Positions 8,590 through 16,809 of a stretch of DNA of 47,907 nucleotides are shown one piece after another. Positions within the stretch are counted from its first letter, which is position 1; every line of letters begins with the position of its first letter. Location: the NCBI GenBank assembly GCA_015056655.1, contig SVFV01000028.1, positions 1-47,907 on the forward strand. Reading direction: 5' to 3'. Origin of the DNA: Butyrivibrio sp. (GTDB lineage: Bacteria > Bacillota > Clostridia > Lachnospirales > Lachnospiraceae). The notes under the pieces were generated by a model. It was not told where the DNA came from and did not search any database. It saw only the letters and a list, made by a program, of their open reading frames with translations. The position numbers and the translations under genes were made by a program.

Positions 8590-9216
8590 ATGTCAAAAAT
8601 TTGTATCGTAGGAATAGCAGGGGGTTCAGCATCTGGTAAGACAACAATTGTGAACATAATCAGGGAGAAGTTTGGTGATAACATTGTTGTGATCAGCCAT
8701 GATTCATACTACAAGGCTCATAATGACCTTTCTTATGATGAGAGAAGCAGGCTCAACTATGACCATCCGTCATCCTTCGATACAGAGCTTTTAATAGAGG
8801 ATGTTAAGAGGCTTAAAAGAGGCGAGGAGATCGACATTCCGGTTTATGATTATGCAATTCATAACCGTTCAGATCAGACAATACACGTTGTTCCAAAGCC
8901 CGTAATCTTATTAGAGGGTATCCTTATCCTTGAAAATAAGGAGCTTCGTGACCTTATGGATGTAAAGGTGTTTGTTGATACCGATGCAGATGAGAGACTT
9001 ATGAGACGTATCAGAAGAGATACTATTGAGAGAGCAAGAAGCGTTGATTCAGTACTCACTCAGTATTCTCAGACTGTAAAGCCTATGCATGAGCAGTTCA
9101 TCGAGCCCAGCAAGAAATATGCAGACTTGATCATCCCCAGAGGTGGTGAGAACCTCACAGGTATCAATATTTTCACAGAACACCTTCAGGCTATGCTCAA
9201 GGAGGAGGTTAACTGA
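8590..9216 (+). CDS. udk: Uridine kinase
   Basis: The product has 208 residues, the normal length for uridine/cytidine kinase. The P-loop GGSASGKTT is at residues 11-19, followed by SHDSYYK and NYDHPSSFD, which bind the nucleoside, and the conserved IPVYDYAIHNR block. It phosphorylates uridine or cytidine to UMP or CMP in pyrimidine salvage, in the cytoplasm. AAAGGA precedes the ATG with good spacing. Its place inside an acyltransferase and glycan region is curious: UMP feeds UDP-sugar pools, but co-location may be chance. The next gene starts 3 nt after the stop behind a GGAGGAGG site inside the udk end, so the two are probably co-transcribed. Confidence 0.95.
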   Translation: MSKICIVGIAGGSASGKTTIVNIIREKFGDNIVVISHDSYYKAHNDLSYDERSRLNYDHPSSFDTELLIEDVKRLKRGEEIDIPVYDYAIHNRSDQTIHVVPKPVILLEGILILENKELRDLMDVKVFVDTDADERLMRRIRRDTIERARSVDSVLTQYSQTVKPMHEQFIEPSKKYADLIIPRGGENLTGINIFTEHLQAMLKEEVN

Positions 9217-9218
9217 GT

Positions 9219-10439
9219 ATGGTGATACTATCGGTCTGTGCGCTGATTTTCTGGCTGTTTATAATTCCCATGTGCATGGGACAGCTGGTACTAAACTTTT
9301 TGCCAATTACCAAAAGAACCGCTGGAATTAATTTTCTGTGCGGGTATTTGCTAAGCTTTGCTGTCTTTGAAGTTGTGGCAATTCCCTGTATGTTTAAAAT
9401 CCAGTATGGTGCTTTTGCTCATTGCGTAAGGATATTCTACGTTCTGGAAATAATACTGTCACTTATTGGGGTTATTCTTACTGTGAGAAGAGTCAGAAAG
9501 GCCATCAGAAATGGATATGTTCCCAAGTATAAGGAGGACTTTAGAGGCGGAAGATTAAAGACATTCTTTTGCCTGACATTCCAGGGCGAAGAAAAGGCAG
9601 AGCCAGCAGCGCTTATCAGCCCACGCACTGATGTCCGCATGATGCGATATCAGTACAGCATAGAGAGTATCGTTTTCTTTTGTGTTTTTTTAGCCATTGT
9701 TGCTTTTCAGCTTTTCATGGCAGTGTTCATGGCGCCCTTTGATGGAGATGATGCATATTATGTTGTGGAAACTCTTCTGGCACAGCAGGCAGATGTAATG
9801 AATACGATTTTGCCTTACACCGGAAGCTCTACTCCTCTTCAGGCTCGTCACGCTATGGCTGTTTTTACAATGTGGGAGGCTTTTATTGCAAAGGTTTCGG
9901 GAGTTCATGCGACAATTGTTTGTCATTCAGTACTTCCCCTTGTGATTCTTCCCCTTGTGTACATTGTTTACCTTGAAATCGGAAGGATTCTTCTTGGGGT
10001 AAAACAGGAGCTTCTTCCCATTTTTATGATTATCATTGCTCTGTTTTTGATGTTTGGTAATACATCAATCTATACGGCAGAGACATTCCTTATGATGAGA
10101 ACCTGGCAGGGAAAAGCTATGGTGGCAAACTTCATCATTCCCATGATACTTTGGATTTTCCTCTGGCTATTTGAGGATTGCAGAAAGCCTGGGTATCTCT
10201 GGAAAGAGGAGACCTACGGCGGAACCAGAGTTATACGAAATAGTTCATGGATATTACTGTTTATGGTTAATATGGCAGCAGGAATAATGAGTTCTATGGG
10301 AATAATGTTTGGCAGCGGCCTTGTGGCATTGTTTTCCTTTATGCTCCTTGTTTATACCAGGGATATTAAGATAATTCCTAAGGCTGCTCTTTCAGTGATT
10401 CCCAGTATTGTTTATCTGCTTGTTTATAAGACCATATGA
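9219..10439 (+). CDS. Polytopic membrane protein, DUF6077-like N-terminal part (probably split gene)
   Basis: The product has 406 residues with about nine hydrophobic segments; a basic cytoplasmic loop lies at about residues 88-145. Early acidic motifs after a membrane helix (APFDGDDAYYVV) resemble the extracytoplasmic Asp-containing loop of GT-C type glycosyltransferases. The sequence looks like the N-terminal two thirds of a DUF6077 family protein, judged from memory. It stops at 10437-10439 just after a membrane helix, and the next reading frame continues with more helices and a soluble C-terminal part. GGAGGAGG about 10 nt before the ATG supports the start. It could also be a complete protein working with the downstream product. 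Confidence 0.55.
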   Translation: MVILSVCALIFWLFIIPMCMGQLVLNFLPITKRTAGINFLCGYLLSFAVFEVVAIPCMFKIQYGAFAHCVRIFYVLEIILSLIGVILTVRRVRKAIRNGYVPKYKEDFRGGRLKTFFCLTFQGEEKAEPAALISPRTDVRMMRYQYSIESIVFFCVFLAIVAFQLFMAVFMAPFDGDDAYYVVETLLAQQADVMNTILPYTGSSTPLQARHAMAVFTMWEAFIAKVSGVHATIVCHSVLPLVILPLVYIVYLEIGRILLGVKQELLPIFMIIIALFLMFGNTSIYTAETFLMMRTWQGKAMVANFIIPMILWIFLWLFEDCRKPGYLWKEETYGGTRVIRNSSWILLFMVNMAAGIMSSMGIMFGSGLVALFSFMLLVYTRDIKIIPKAALSVIPSIVYLLVYKTI

Positions 10440-10477
10440 TTTTGATATTCAATTCTTCTTTAGAATGAGGTTTTAGT

Positions 10478-11239
10478 ATGTACGGAATTTTCAGGGAAAG
10501 CCTGGTGATATTCAAAAATTATGGCGGCAATGGATATCTGCTTTATCTTTTTGTGGCAGCTCTTATTTATCTTCTGATTGCAGAGAAGGATATGCGAAAG
10601 AAGCTATTAGTTGCTATTGTGCCAGCTATTATACTTGTTGGGTTCTTTGTGCCATTCACCCGTATAGCTTATGTAGCTGTTATACCTGATGGAGGAGATA
10701 CCTATTACAGACTTTTGTGGCTTCTTCCCATGGGAGTTTGCATAGCTTACGCGGGCTGCAAGCTTTTTGCAGAGCACAAAAGAATTGGTGTGATTGTTAT
10801 AAGTGTTCTCATAATTTTTTGTGGAAGCCTTGTTTATAAAAACCAATACGTATCAAGAGCTGAGAACCTTTATCACATTCCACAGGTTGTTATAGATATT
10901 TGTGACAAAATCAAGCCTGAGGAGGGAGAACCCAGAGTACGTGGAGTTTTTCCGGATGAGCTTATCCATTTTGTGAGACAGTATGACACGGATATTTTGA
11001 TGCCCTATGGAAGGGATACCTTACACCATGAATACTACAATGCCGTGCGTGAAGCTTACCATAAGCCTGAGGTTATAAATGCGAAGGAACTTTTGGCAGC
11101 TACCAGAGAGACCAAGTGCAGATATATCATTATGATCGAGGGCAGAGCTATAGATACAGACCTCGAAGATATGGGGCTGATTCTTTTGGATAATATCGGC
11201 GGATACAACATTTACGAAGATCCGAAAATGGCAAACTAA
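10478..11239 (+). CDS. Membrane protein, DUF6077-like C-terminal part (probably split gene)
   Basis: The product has 253 residues: three or four membrane helices in residues 1-125, then a soluble region of about 125 residues ending in a YIIMIEG...GGYNIYED block of the type that closes many Lachnospiraceae GT-C-like membrane proteins. It lies in another frame from the preceding gene. The 38-nt gap is open in the third frame only, so joining the two would take two single-base shifts. A weak site (GAGG, 7-8 nt before the ATG) would allow separate translation. Together the two products have 659 residues, a plausible full length for the family. Function unknown; extracytoplasmic sugar transfer is a guess. 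Confidence 0.5.
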   Translation: MYGIFRESLVIFKNYGGNGYLLYLFVAALIYLLIAEKDMRKKLLVAIVPAIILVGFFVPFTRIAYVAVIPDGGDTYYRLLWLLPMGVCIAYAGCKLFAEHKRIGVIVISVLIIFCGSLVYKNQYVSRAENLYHIPQVVIDICDKIKPEEGEPRVRGVFPDELIHFVRQYDTDILMPYGRDTLHHEYYNAVREAYHKPEVINAKELLAATRETKCRYIIMIEGRAIDTDLEDMGLILLDNIGGYNIYEDPKMAN

Positions 11240-11244
11240 ACATT

Positions 11245-12693
11245 ATGACTTTTAACTCTTACATCTTTATTTTCATATTCCTTCCTGTTTTTCTATTGGG
11301 GCTCTATTTACTTCAGAGCTTCATTGGAACAGGGAACAGGAAAAAAACTTACATACGCCTGTGGATTATAGCTTGCTCGGCAATATTTTTTGTCGGCTAC
11401 GGCATGCTAAGTCTATGGGCTCTTTTGCTTAGTATTGCATTTAATGCTCTGTGGGGATTCTTGATTGATAAAAAGGGTGTTCCTGCCCTTCCGGGAGTTT
11501 TGGTAAATGTTCTTTTCCTCTGCTTTTTTAAGTATGGAACATTTACAGGAATGCCTATAGCAGTCAGCTTTTATACCTTCCAGCAGATAGCGTTTCTTGT
11601 GATGCTGAAAAAGAAAGAAATAGAGAAGTTCGAGCTTTTAGAGTATCTAAGCTACATACTGTTTTTTCCTAAGATTCTTCAGGGACCTCTTGCAGACTAT
11701 AGGAAAGTTACGGATGGCATTAATACTCTAAAGGACAGACGGATAAACTCTGCTGACGTATTGGATGGCCTTGTGCTGTTTGTGTTTGGACTTTCCAAAA
11801 AGGTGCTGTTGTCCGATGCCCTTGGACTTGGCGCTGATTTTGGCTACAGCAATCTGGCAGGCCTCTCTGCAATTGATGCAATAATTGTGGCGCTTTGCTA
11901 TTCTTTGCAGCTGTACTTTGACTTTAGTGGATACTGCGATATGGCAGAGGGCGTGTGCAAAATGATGGGTATGGACCTGGATGTAAACTTCAATGCGCCA
12001 TACAAAGCTAAGAATATCGCAGAATTTTGGGATAGATGGCATATTACACTCACTAAGTTTTTTACAAAGTATGTGTACATTCCGCTTGGTGGAAGCAGGA
12101 AAGGAACATTCAGAACCTACCTGAATATCCTGATTGTTTTCTTTGTTAGCGGAATATGGCATGGAACCGGAGTGAGTTTCATTGTTTGGGGAATGCTTCA
12201 TGGAATCCTCATGGTGATCACAAGAATATACGGCAGGGCAAAGGGCACTGGCGATAAGGTGGCTGCTGGCAGTACTTCTAAGGTGACTGATTGTATAAAG
12301 ATATTTTTAACCTTCAGCTACGTTACTGTTGCCTGGGTATTCTTTAGGGCAAACACTGTTGCTGATGCACTGACTTTACTTGGTAAGATAATTACTCCTT
12401 CAGCCTGGAGCGGACTAAGAGTTGGAATCAAGCTTGCAGAGTGTTTCCAGCTGGATGAGATTTGGTACATATTTAAGGTTACACCAATACCGTCATTAAG
12501 CTTTGGCGGATATGTCTGCATGTGGCTGATACTACTAATTGCACTCATATTTGTTTTTGCTTTGAAGCCAGCAAGGGATTTGGCAGTAAAGATTAGAAAA
12601 ACACCCATTGCCATGGTGATAATCGCATTTCTCTTTATATGGTGTACATTAAGCCTTGGAAATGTCAGCACATTTTTATATGTTAATTTCTAA
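11245..12693 (+). CDS. MBOAT-family membrane O-acyltransferase (second copy)
   Basis: The product has 482 residues with a typical MBOAT start (MTFNSYIFIFIFLP) and about eleven hydrophobic segments. Conserved blocks are LQGPLADYRK, YFDFSGYCDMAEG, FWDRWHITLT, YIPLGGSRKG and SGIWHGTG, whose His should be catalytic, with a second His in GMLHG. It is clearly paralogous to the gene at 5608 but far from identical, so it may serve another acyl group or polymer position. No ribosome site is evident; it starts 5 nt behind the previous stop, suggesting coupled translation. The genes at 12697 and 13794 encode its probable extracytoplasmic partners. Confidence 0.93.
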   Translation: MTFNSYIFIFIFLPVFLLGLYLLQSFIGTGNRKKTYIRLWIIACSAIFFVGYGMLSLWALLLSIAFNALWGFLIDKKGVPALPGVLVNVLFLCFFKYGTFTGMPIAVSFYTFQQIAFLVMLKKKEIEKFELLEYLSYILFFPKILQGPLADYRKVTDGINTLKDRRINSADVLDGLVLFVFGLSKKVLLSDALGLGADFGYSNLAGLSAIDAIIVALCYSLQLYFDFSGYCDMAEGVCKMMGMDLDVNFNAPYKAKNIAEFWDRWHITLTKFFTKYVYIPLGGSRKGTFRTYLNILIVFFVSGIWHGTGVSFIVWGMLHGILMVITRIYGRAKGTGDKVAAGSTSKVTDCIKIFLTFSYVTVAWVFFRANTVADALTLLGKIITPSAWSGLRVGIKLAECFQLDEIWYIFKVTPIPSLSFGGYVCMWLILLIALIFVFALKPARDLAVKIRKTPIAMVIIAFLFIWCTLSLGNVSTFLYVNF

Positions 12694-12696
12694 ATT

Positions 12697-13782
12697 ATGA
12701 AGAAAAAAGAATATAAACCTATTAACTTAATAATGATATTTGTGGCTTTATCTGTAGCTATTCTATTTGCGGTAAGTGCCATAGTTATTTATGTGGACCC
12801 CTTTTTCCATTACCACACTCCGAGGGAGGGATTTCCATATGTTGTGGATAATCAATTATCCCAGAACCCCGGTATGGCGCGGAATATGTCTTATGACAGC
12901 TGTATTATCGGGTCATCAATGACGGTTAACTTTCACACTGATGATTTTAGGGAGCTTATGGGACTTAATACCCTGAAGCTTTCCTACAGCGGTGCATATC
13001 CACGAGATGATTACAATATTCTAAGCATAGTTTATGAGGATGGAACCTATGCAAGGAGTACTTCTGATGTTAAGGCGGTTTTCTTAGGACTTGATATACC
13101 TACTCTCACTGCTGCAACAGATGAGATAAAGTATCCCCTTCCAATGTATCTTTATGACAAGAATCTTATAAATGATGTTAAGTATTTATGGAATAAGGAT
13201 GTTTTACTTGAGTATATTTTCAGACCTATCATTCAGAGGACTCCGTCCAATATGTCTGAAATTTATGCAAGCTGGTGGACAGAAGAGTACTACAACATAG
13301 ATTTTGTAATGCATGGATATGAAGCACCAGAGCCTGTTTTAGAGGTTATGGATGAGGAGCTTCTTATTCCACAGACGAAGGCAAACCTTGAAGAAAACAT
13401 AATTCCTTTTATAGAGAATCATCCGGAGACGACGTTTTATATTTTTATTCCGCCCTACAGCATCCTGTATTGGAATAATGTTCTTACTGAGAATCACATG
13501 GATGCCACAATGAACCAATACAAATTTGCGGTGGAGGAACTTTTATCGTATGATAATGTGCGTCTGTTTTATTTCCAGAATATGGAGGAGGTAGTTACAG
13601 ACCTCAATAATTATGCGGATTATACTCACTACAAGCCTGAGATAAATCATTATATGACGGAGTGCTTTGCAAATGGAGAGCACGAGGTTACAAGTGGTGA
13701 GCAGTTTGAGGCAGAGCTTTCAAAGATGCGCGACATTGTTGAGAGATTTGATTTTGAGGAGCTTTTTAGGAAGTATCCGTGA
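12697..13782 (+). CDS. Membrane-anchored SGNH-like protein paired with the second MBOAT
   Basis: The product has 361 residues with an N-terminal helix at about 11-33 and an extracytoplasmic domain. IIGSSMT holds the putative nucleophile serine near residue 71, and DYTHYKPE near residue 310 supplies Asp/His, so the catalytic set appears intact. The layout matches the MBOAT-partner SGNH-like proteins that complete O-acyl transfer to polysaccharides. It starts 3 nt after the MBOAT stop with no ribosome site, so coupled translation is likely. It shares little obvious sequence with the SGNH proteins at 4259 and 7030 beyond the catalytic blocks. Confidence 0.75.
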   Translation: MKKKEYKPINLIMIFVALSVAILFAVSAIVIYVDPFFHYHTPREGFPYVVDNQLSQNPGMARNMSYDSCIIGSSMTVNFHTDDFRELMGLNTLKLSYSGAYPRDDYNILSIVYEDGTYARSTSDVKAVFLGLDIPTLTAATDEIKYPLPMYLYDKNLINDVKYLWNKDVLLEYIFRPIIQRTPSNMSEIYASWWTEEYYNIDFVMHGYEAPEPVLEVMDEELLIPQTKANLEENIIPFIENHPETTFYIFIPPYSILYWNNVLTENHMDATMNQYKFAVEELLSYDNVRLFYFQNMEEVVTDLNNYADYTHYKPEINHYMTECFANGEHEVTSGEQFEAELSKMRDIVERFDFEELFRKYP

Positions 13783-13793
13783 AAGGAATTGAT

Positions 13794-14762
13794 ATGGCAG
13801 GAAGAAATAGAGACAAAAGGGAAGGAAATGGTGTTCCTATATGGGTTCATCTTCTTATCATTGCACTTATAATTGGAGTAATTGCTTTTGTGGCAATAAA
13901 GCTTAGTATCTGGAACAAGGGAGTTACCATTGACACATCAGATGTAGATGCTTCTGAATATGATGTTGAGCTTTTGGATCAGATATTTGTCCTTACAGAA
14001 GATAAGCTCGAGGGACATGAGGATGACGGAGAGGAGACAATCCTTGTTCTTGGAAATGATGCTGTAACCTACGACTCCTCTGACACTGGAGTTTGCGCAC
14101 AGATCGCAGCAAAGACAGGGGCAAACGTAATAAATGCAGGATTCCCTTCAAGTAACATTTCCCTTAAGAATGCTGAGTATGATGATAGCTATTCACTTGA
14201 TAGATTCAGCTTTTACAATGTTGCAAGCTCAATAAGTGAGGGTGATTTTTCACAGATGCTTGAGACTGCAAAGGGATATGACGATTACGCATATACTTTG
14301 AATACTTATAATCTTGCAGATCTCGATTTCAATAAAGTAGATACTCTTGTGATATATTATGACGCAACAGATTACATTAACCTCAGACCTGGAATGAATC
14401 CTGGTAATGAGGCGGATTCCATGACCTATATGGGTGCCCTTGATTCCGGTATCAAGATGATCCAGGAAAAGTATCCCTTTATCAGAATCGTATGCATGTC
14501 ATTTACCTTCTGCTATGCCTATGACACCGACGGAAGTCTTAAAAACGGTGACAGAGTAGACTTTGGAAATGGTAAGCTTACAACCTATCTTCAGCACATG
14601 ATAGATGTTTGTGGTGATACCGGTGTTTCCTTTGTGGATAACTATTACGGAACAATTGATGAGGGTAACAGCTCAGAATACATGCTTGATAATATCCATG
14701 TAAATCAGGCTTGTAATGAGCATATAGCTGCGCACTTTGCGGAGGTTATATATGGGAAATAA
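13794..14762 (+). CDS. SGNH-fold pseudo-hydrolase, membrane anchored
   Basis: The product has 322 residues. I prefer the ATG at 13794, with AAGGA 6 nt upstream, over the GTG at 13779 that overlaps the previous stop. After a basic N-terminus and one helix (about 16-36) it carries an SGNH-like domain that aligns by eye with that of the lipoprotein at 4259: VDTLVIYYDATDYI matches VDLYVIEYGANDYI, and LDNIHVNQ matches SDGLHYNE. The nucleophile block GDS has become GND (residues 87-89) and the oxyanion Asn is replaced, while Asp299 and His302 remain. Hydrolysis is therefore unlikely; glycan binding or a scaffolding role with the second MBOAT is inferred. Confidence 0.7.
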   Translation: MAGRNRDKREGNGVPIWVHLLIIALIIGVIAFVAIKLSIWNKGVTIDTSDVDASEYDVELLDQIFVLTEDKLEGHEDDGEETILVLGNDAVTYDSSDTGVCAQIAAKTGANVINAGFPSSNISLKNAEYDDSYSLDRFSFYNVASSISEGDFSQMLETAKGYDDYAYTLNTYNLADLDFNKVDTLVIYYDATDYINLRPGMNPGNEADSMTYMGALDSGIKMIQEKYPFIRIVCMSFTFCYAYDTDGSLKNGDRVDFGNGKLTTYLQHMIDVCGDTGVSFVDNYYGTIDEGNSSEYMLDNIHVNQACNEHIAAHFAEVIYGK

Positions 14763-15135
14763 GAATATCACAGCAATTATTTTCCTTCAGGGAGCTGTGC
14801 TTATATATTCTTTGACAACAGTTATCAGTAAGCTTGTTTCAAATTACGCATTTTTATCAAAAGAGTTTATATTGCTCTGCATGCTTGATGTGGCAGCTCT
14901 TGGGATATATGCAATTTTATGGCAGCAGCTTTTAAAGAGATTTGAACTCTCTATAGCTTATGCAAATAAGGCTATGACGCTTTTGTGGTCTCTTATGTGG
15001 AGCGTTGTGCTTTTTGGTGAAGGCGTCACTATTAAGAAGGTGATTGGAGTCCTTCTTGTGATCGCAGGAACAATTATTCTGAACAGACCAGTAGCGGATA
15101 CAACTGGTAGTGAAGTGAAGGGAGGTAACAAATGA
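14752..15135 (+). CDS. EmrE/ArnE-like half transporter (DMT superfamily), subunit 1
   Basis: The product has 127 residues with four hydrophobic helices, the size and pattern of small DMT/EamA half transporters such as ArnE. The start at 14752 has GGAGG at 14741-14745, 6 nt upstream, inside the end of the preceding gene; an in-frame ATG at 14737 precedes that site. It overlaps the previous gene by 11 nt and the next by 4 nt (ATGA), and the neighbour encodes a second four-helix half transporter. Paired ArnE/ArnF-like proteins flip undecaprenyl-phosphate sugars across the membrane. With a GtrB-like GT2 nearby, this is the most likely role, but small drug transporters look similar. Confidence 0.75.
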   Translation: MGNKNITAIIFLQGAVLIYSLTTVISKLVSNYAFLSKEFILLCMLDVAALGIYAILWQQLLKRFELSIAYANKAMTLLWSLMWSVVLFGEGVTIKKVIGVLLVIAGTIILNRPVADTTGSEVKGGNK

Positions 15136-15470
15136 TTCCCTTTGTTTTACTAATGCTTTTGGGACAGCTTATAGCTTCCATCTCACAAATGCTCTTAAAG
15201 AGGAGTTCACAGAAGGAATATCCGAACTTTATAAGGCAGTATCTGAATATTCTGGTTATAGGAGGGTATGGCCTCCTTGTGGTTTCACTACTAATAGCAA
15301 TTATTTGCTATGGACATATGCCTTATATGTATGTTGTAATCATTGAGCCGGTTGGATATATTATGGTAATGCTTCTTAGCAGATTCTTTTTTAAGGAGAA
15401 GATCACTGGGAACAAAATACTTGGAATGATGCTTATATTAGCAGGTATTGGCGTGTTTTATTTGCTGTAA
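15132..15470 (+). CDS. EmrE/ArnF-like half transporter (DMT superfamily), subunit 2
   Basis: The product has 112 residues with four predicted helices (roughly 2-20, 38-60, 66-86 and 94-112). Its start overlaps the upstream stop as ATGA, so the two are translated as a pair and probably form a heterodimer. KRSSQKE after helix 1 and the EP-containing third helix (IIEPVGYIMV) are usual for the DMT family. The inferred job is transbilayer movement of a lipid-phosphate sugar made by a GtrB-like enzyme (genes at 3208 and 16810). Confidence 0.75.
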   Translation: MIPFVLLMLLGQLIASISQMLLKRSSQKEYPNFIRQYLNILVIGGYGLLVVSLLIAIICYGHMPYMYVVIIEPVGYIMVMLLSRFFFKEKITGNKILGMMLILAGIGVFYLL

Positions 15471-15471
15471 T

Positions 15472-15500
15472 TTGCATTATTTATATTTAGCGGTTAGAAT
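15472..15500 (+). promoter_or_regulatory. Promoter for rfbB
   Basis: TTGCAT (15472-15477), exactly 17 nt, TAGAAT (15495-15500). The leader to the ATG at 15552 would be about 45 nt and contains GGAGG at 15537-15541. Confidence 0.6.
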
Positions 15501-15551
15501 ACATAAAGGATTTTATCATTTAGTTTTAATTTTTTTGGAGGAAAACAATTA

Positions 15552-16640
15552 ATGAGAACATATCTTGTAACTGGTGGTGCAGGTTTTATTGGTTCCAATT
15601 ATATACACTACATGTTTAAGAAGTACGATAACGAGATTCGCATCATCAACGTTGATGCGCTTACATATGCAGGTAACCTTGAGAACTTAAGGGACGTAGA
15701 GGGTAGAGATAACTACACTTTTGTTAAGGCTAATATCTGCGACAGAGATGCTATCAATAAGATTTTTGAGGAGAACGATATCGACCGCGTAGTTCATTTC
15801 GCAGCAGAGAGCCACGTTGACAGATCAATCGTTAACCCTGAGATATTCGTTGAGACAAATGTACTTGGTACAGCTACAATGCTCAACGCAGCTAAGAAGG
15901 CATGGGAGCTTCCTGATGGCAGCTTCAAGGAAGGTAAGAAGTTCCTCCATGTAAGTACTGATGAGGTTTACGGTTCACTTCCTGAGGATCCTAATGCATA
16001 CTTCTATGAGGATACACCTTATGATCCTCACAGCCCTTACTCAGCAAGTAAGGCAAGCTCAGATATGCTTGTTAAGGCTTATATGGATACATATAAGTTC
16101 CCTGCAAATATCACAAACTGCTCAAATAACTACGGACCTTTCCAGTTCCCTGAGAAGCTCATCCCTCTTATGATCCACAATGCACTTGAGGGCAAGGCAC
16201 TTCCTGTTTACGGTGATGGTAAGAACGTTCGCGACTGGCTCTATGTTGAGGACCATGCTAAGGCTATCGATATGGTTCAGGAGCAGGGCAGACTGTTTGA
16301 GACCTACAACATCGGTGGACACAATGAGAAGCAGAACATCGAGATCGTTCAGACAATCATTGATGTTCTCAGAGAGTCCCTTGATGATTCAGATCCCAGA
16401 AAAGAGAAGCTTACATATGACCTTATCACATATGTTGAGGATAGAAAGGGACACGATCGTCGCTATGCTATCGCTCCTGATAAGATCAAGAAGGAGATCG
16501 GCTGGGAGCCTGAGACAATGTTCAAAGAAGGTATTCGCAAGACTATCGAGTGGTTCTTTGCACATGAGGATTGGATGGAGCACGTAACAAGCGGAGATTA
16601 TCAGAAGTACTACGACAGCATGTACAGTGATAAGTTTTAA
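15552..16640 (+). CDS. rfbB: dTDP-glucose 4,6-dehydratase
   Basis: The product has 362 residues of the extended short-chain dehydrogenase family. The NAD-binding TGGAGFIGSN is at residues 7-16; STDEVYG holds the substrate-activating Thr-Asp-Glu and YSASK the catalytic Tyr and Lys. PFQFPEKLIP and VRDWLYVEDH are typical of RmlB. It turns dTDP-glucose into dTDP-4-keto-6-deoxyglucose in the cytoplasm, the second step to dTDP-rhamnose and other deoxysugars. It has its own promoter. rfbA and rfbC lie at 17843 and 19446, separated from it by a GT2 and a small membrane protein. Confidence 0.96.
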   Translation: MRTYLVTGGAGFIGSNYIHYMFKKYDNEIRIINVDALTYAGNLENLRDVEGRDNYTFVKANICDRDAINKIFEENDIDRVVHFAAESHVDRSIVNPEIFVETNVLGTATMLNAAKKAWELPDGSFKEGKKFLHVSTDEVYGSLPEDPNAYFYEDTPYDPHSPYSASKASSDMLVKAYMDTYKFPANITNCSNNYGPFQFPEKLIPLMIHNALEGKALPVYGDGKNVRDWLYVEDHAKAIDMVQEQGRLFETYNIGGHNEKQNIEIVQTIIDVLRESLDDSDPRKEKLTYDLITYVEDRKGHDRRYAIAPDKIKKEIGWEPETMFKEGIRKTIEWFFAHEDWMEHVTSGDYQKYYDSMYSDKF

Positions 16641-16710
16641 TCTTTGCTTTGCAGAGCCTACGAATCCATACGATAAAAAGTTTTAGAATCGTTACCGGTT
16701 ATGGCCGGAT

Positions 16711-16755
16711 CAGATAATAACAGGAGAGCTTCGGACGAAAATTCGTGGCTCTCTG
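16711..16755 (+). other. Long imperfect hairpin between rfbB and the GtrB-like gene
   Basis: AACAGGAGAGC pairs with GCTCTCTGTT with one bulge, and ACGAA with TTCGT inside it. No real T tract follows, so it may be an RNA-stability or read-through element rather than a terminator. The rest of the 169-nt gap holds nothing I can name. Confidence 0.45.
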
Positions 16756-16809
16756 TTGTTGCGTTATAGAGTGTGAATTTGTTGATCTTTTTATGAAAAG
16801 GAATACTAG

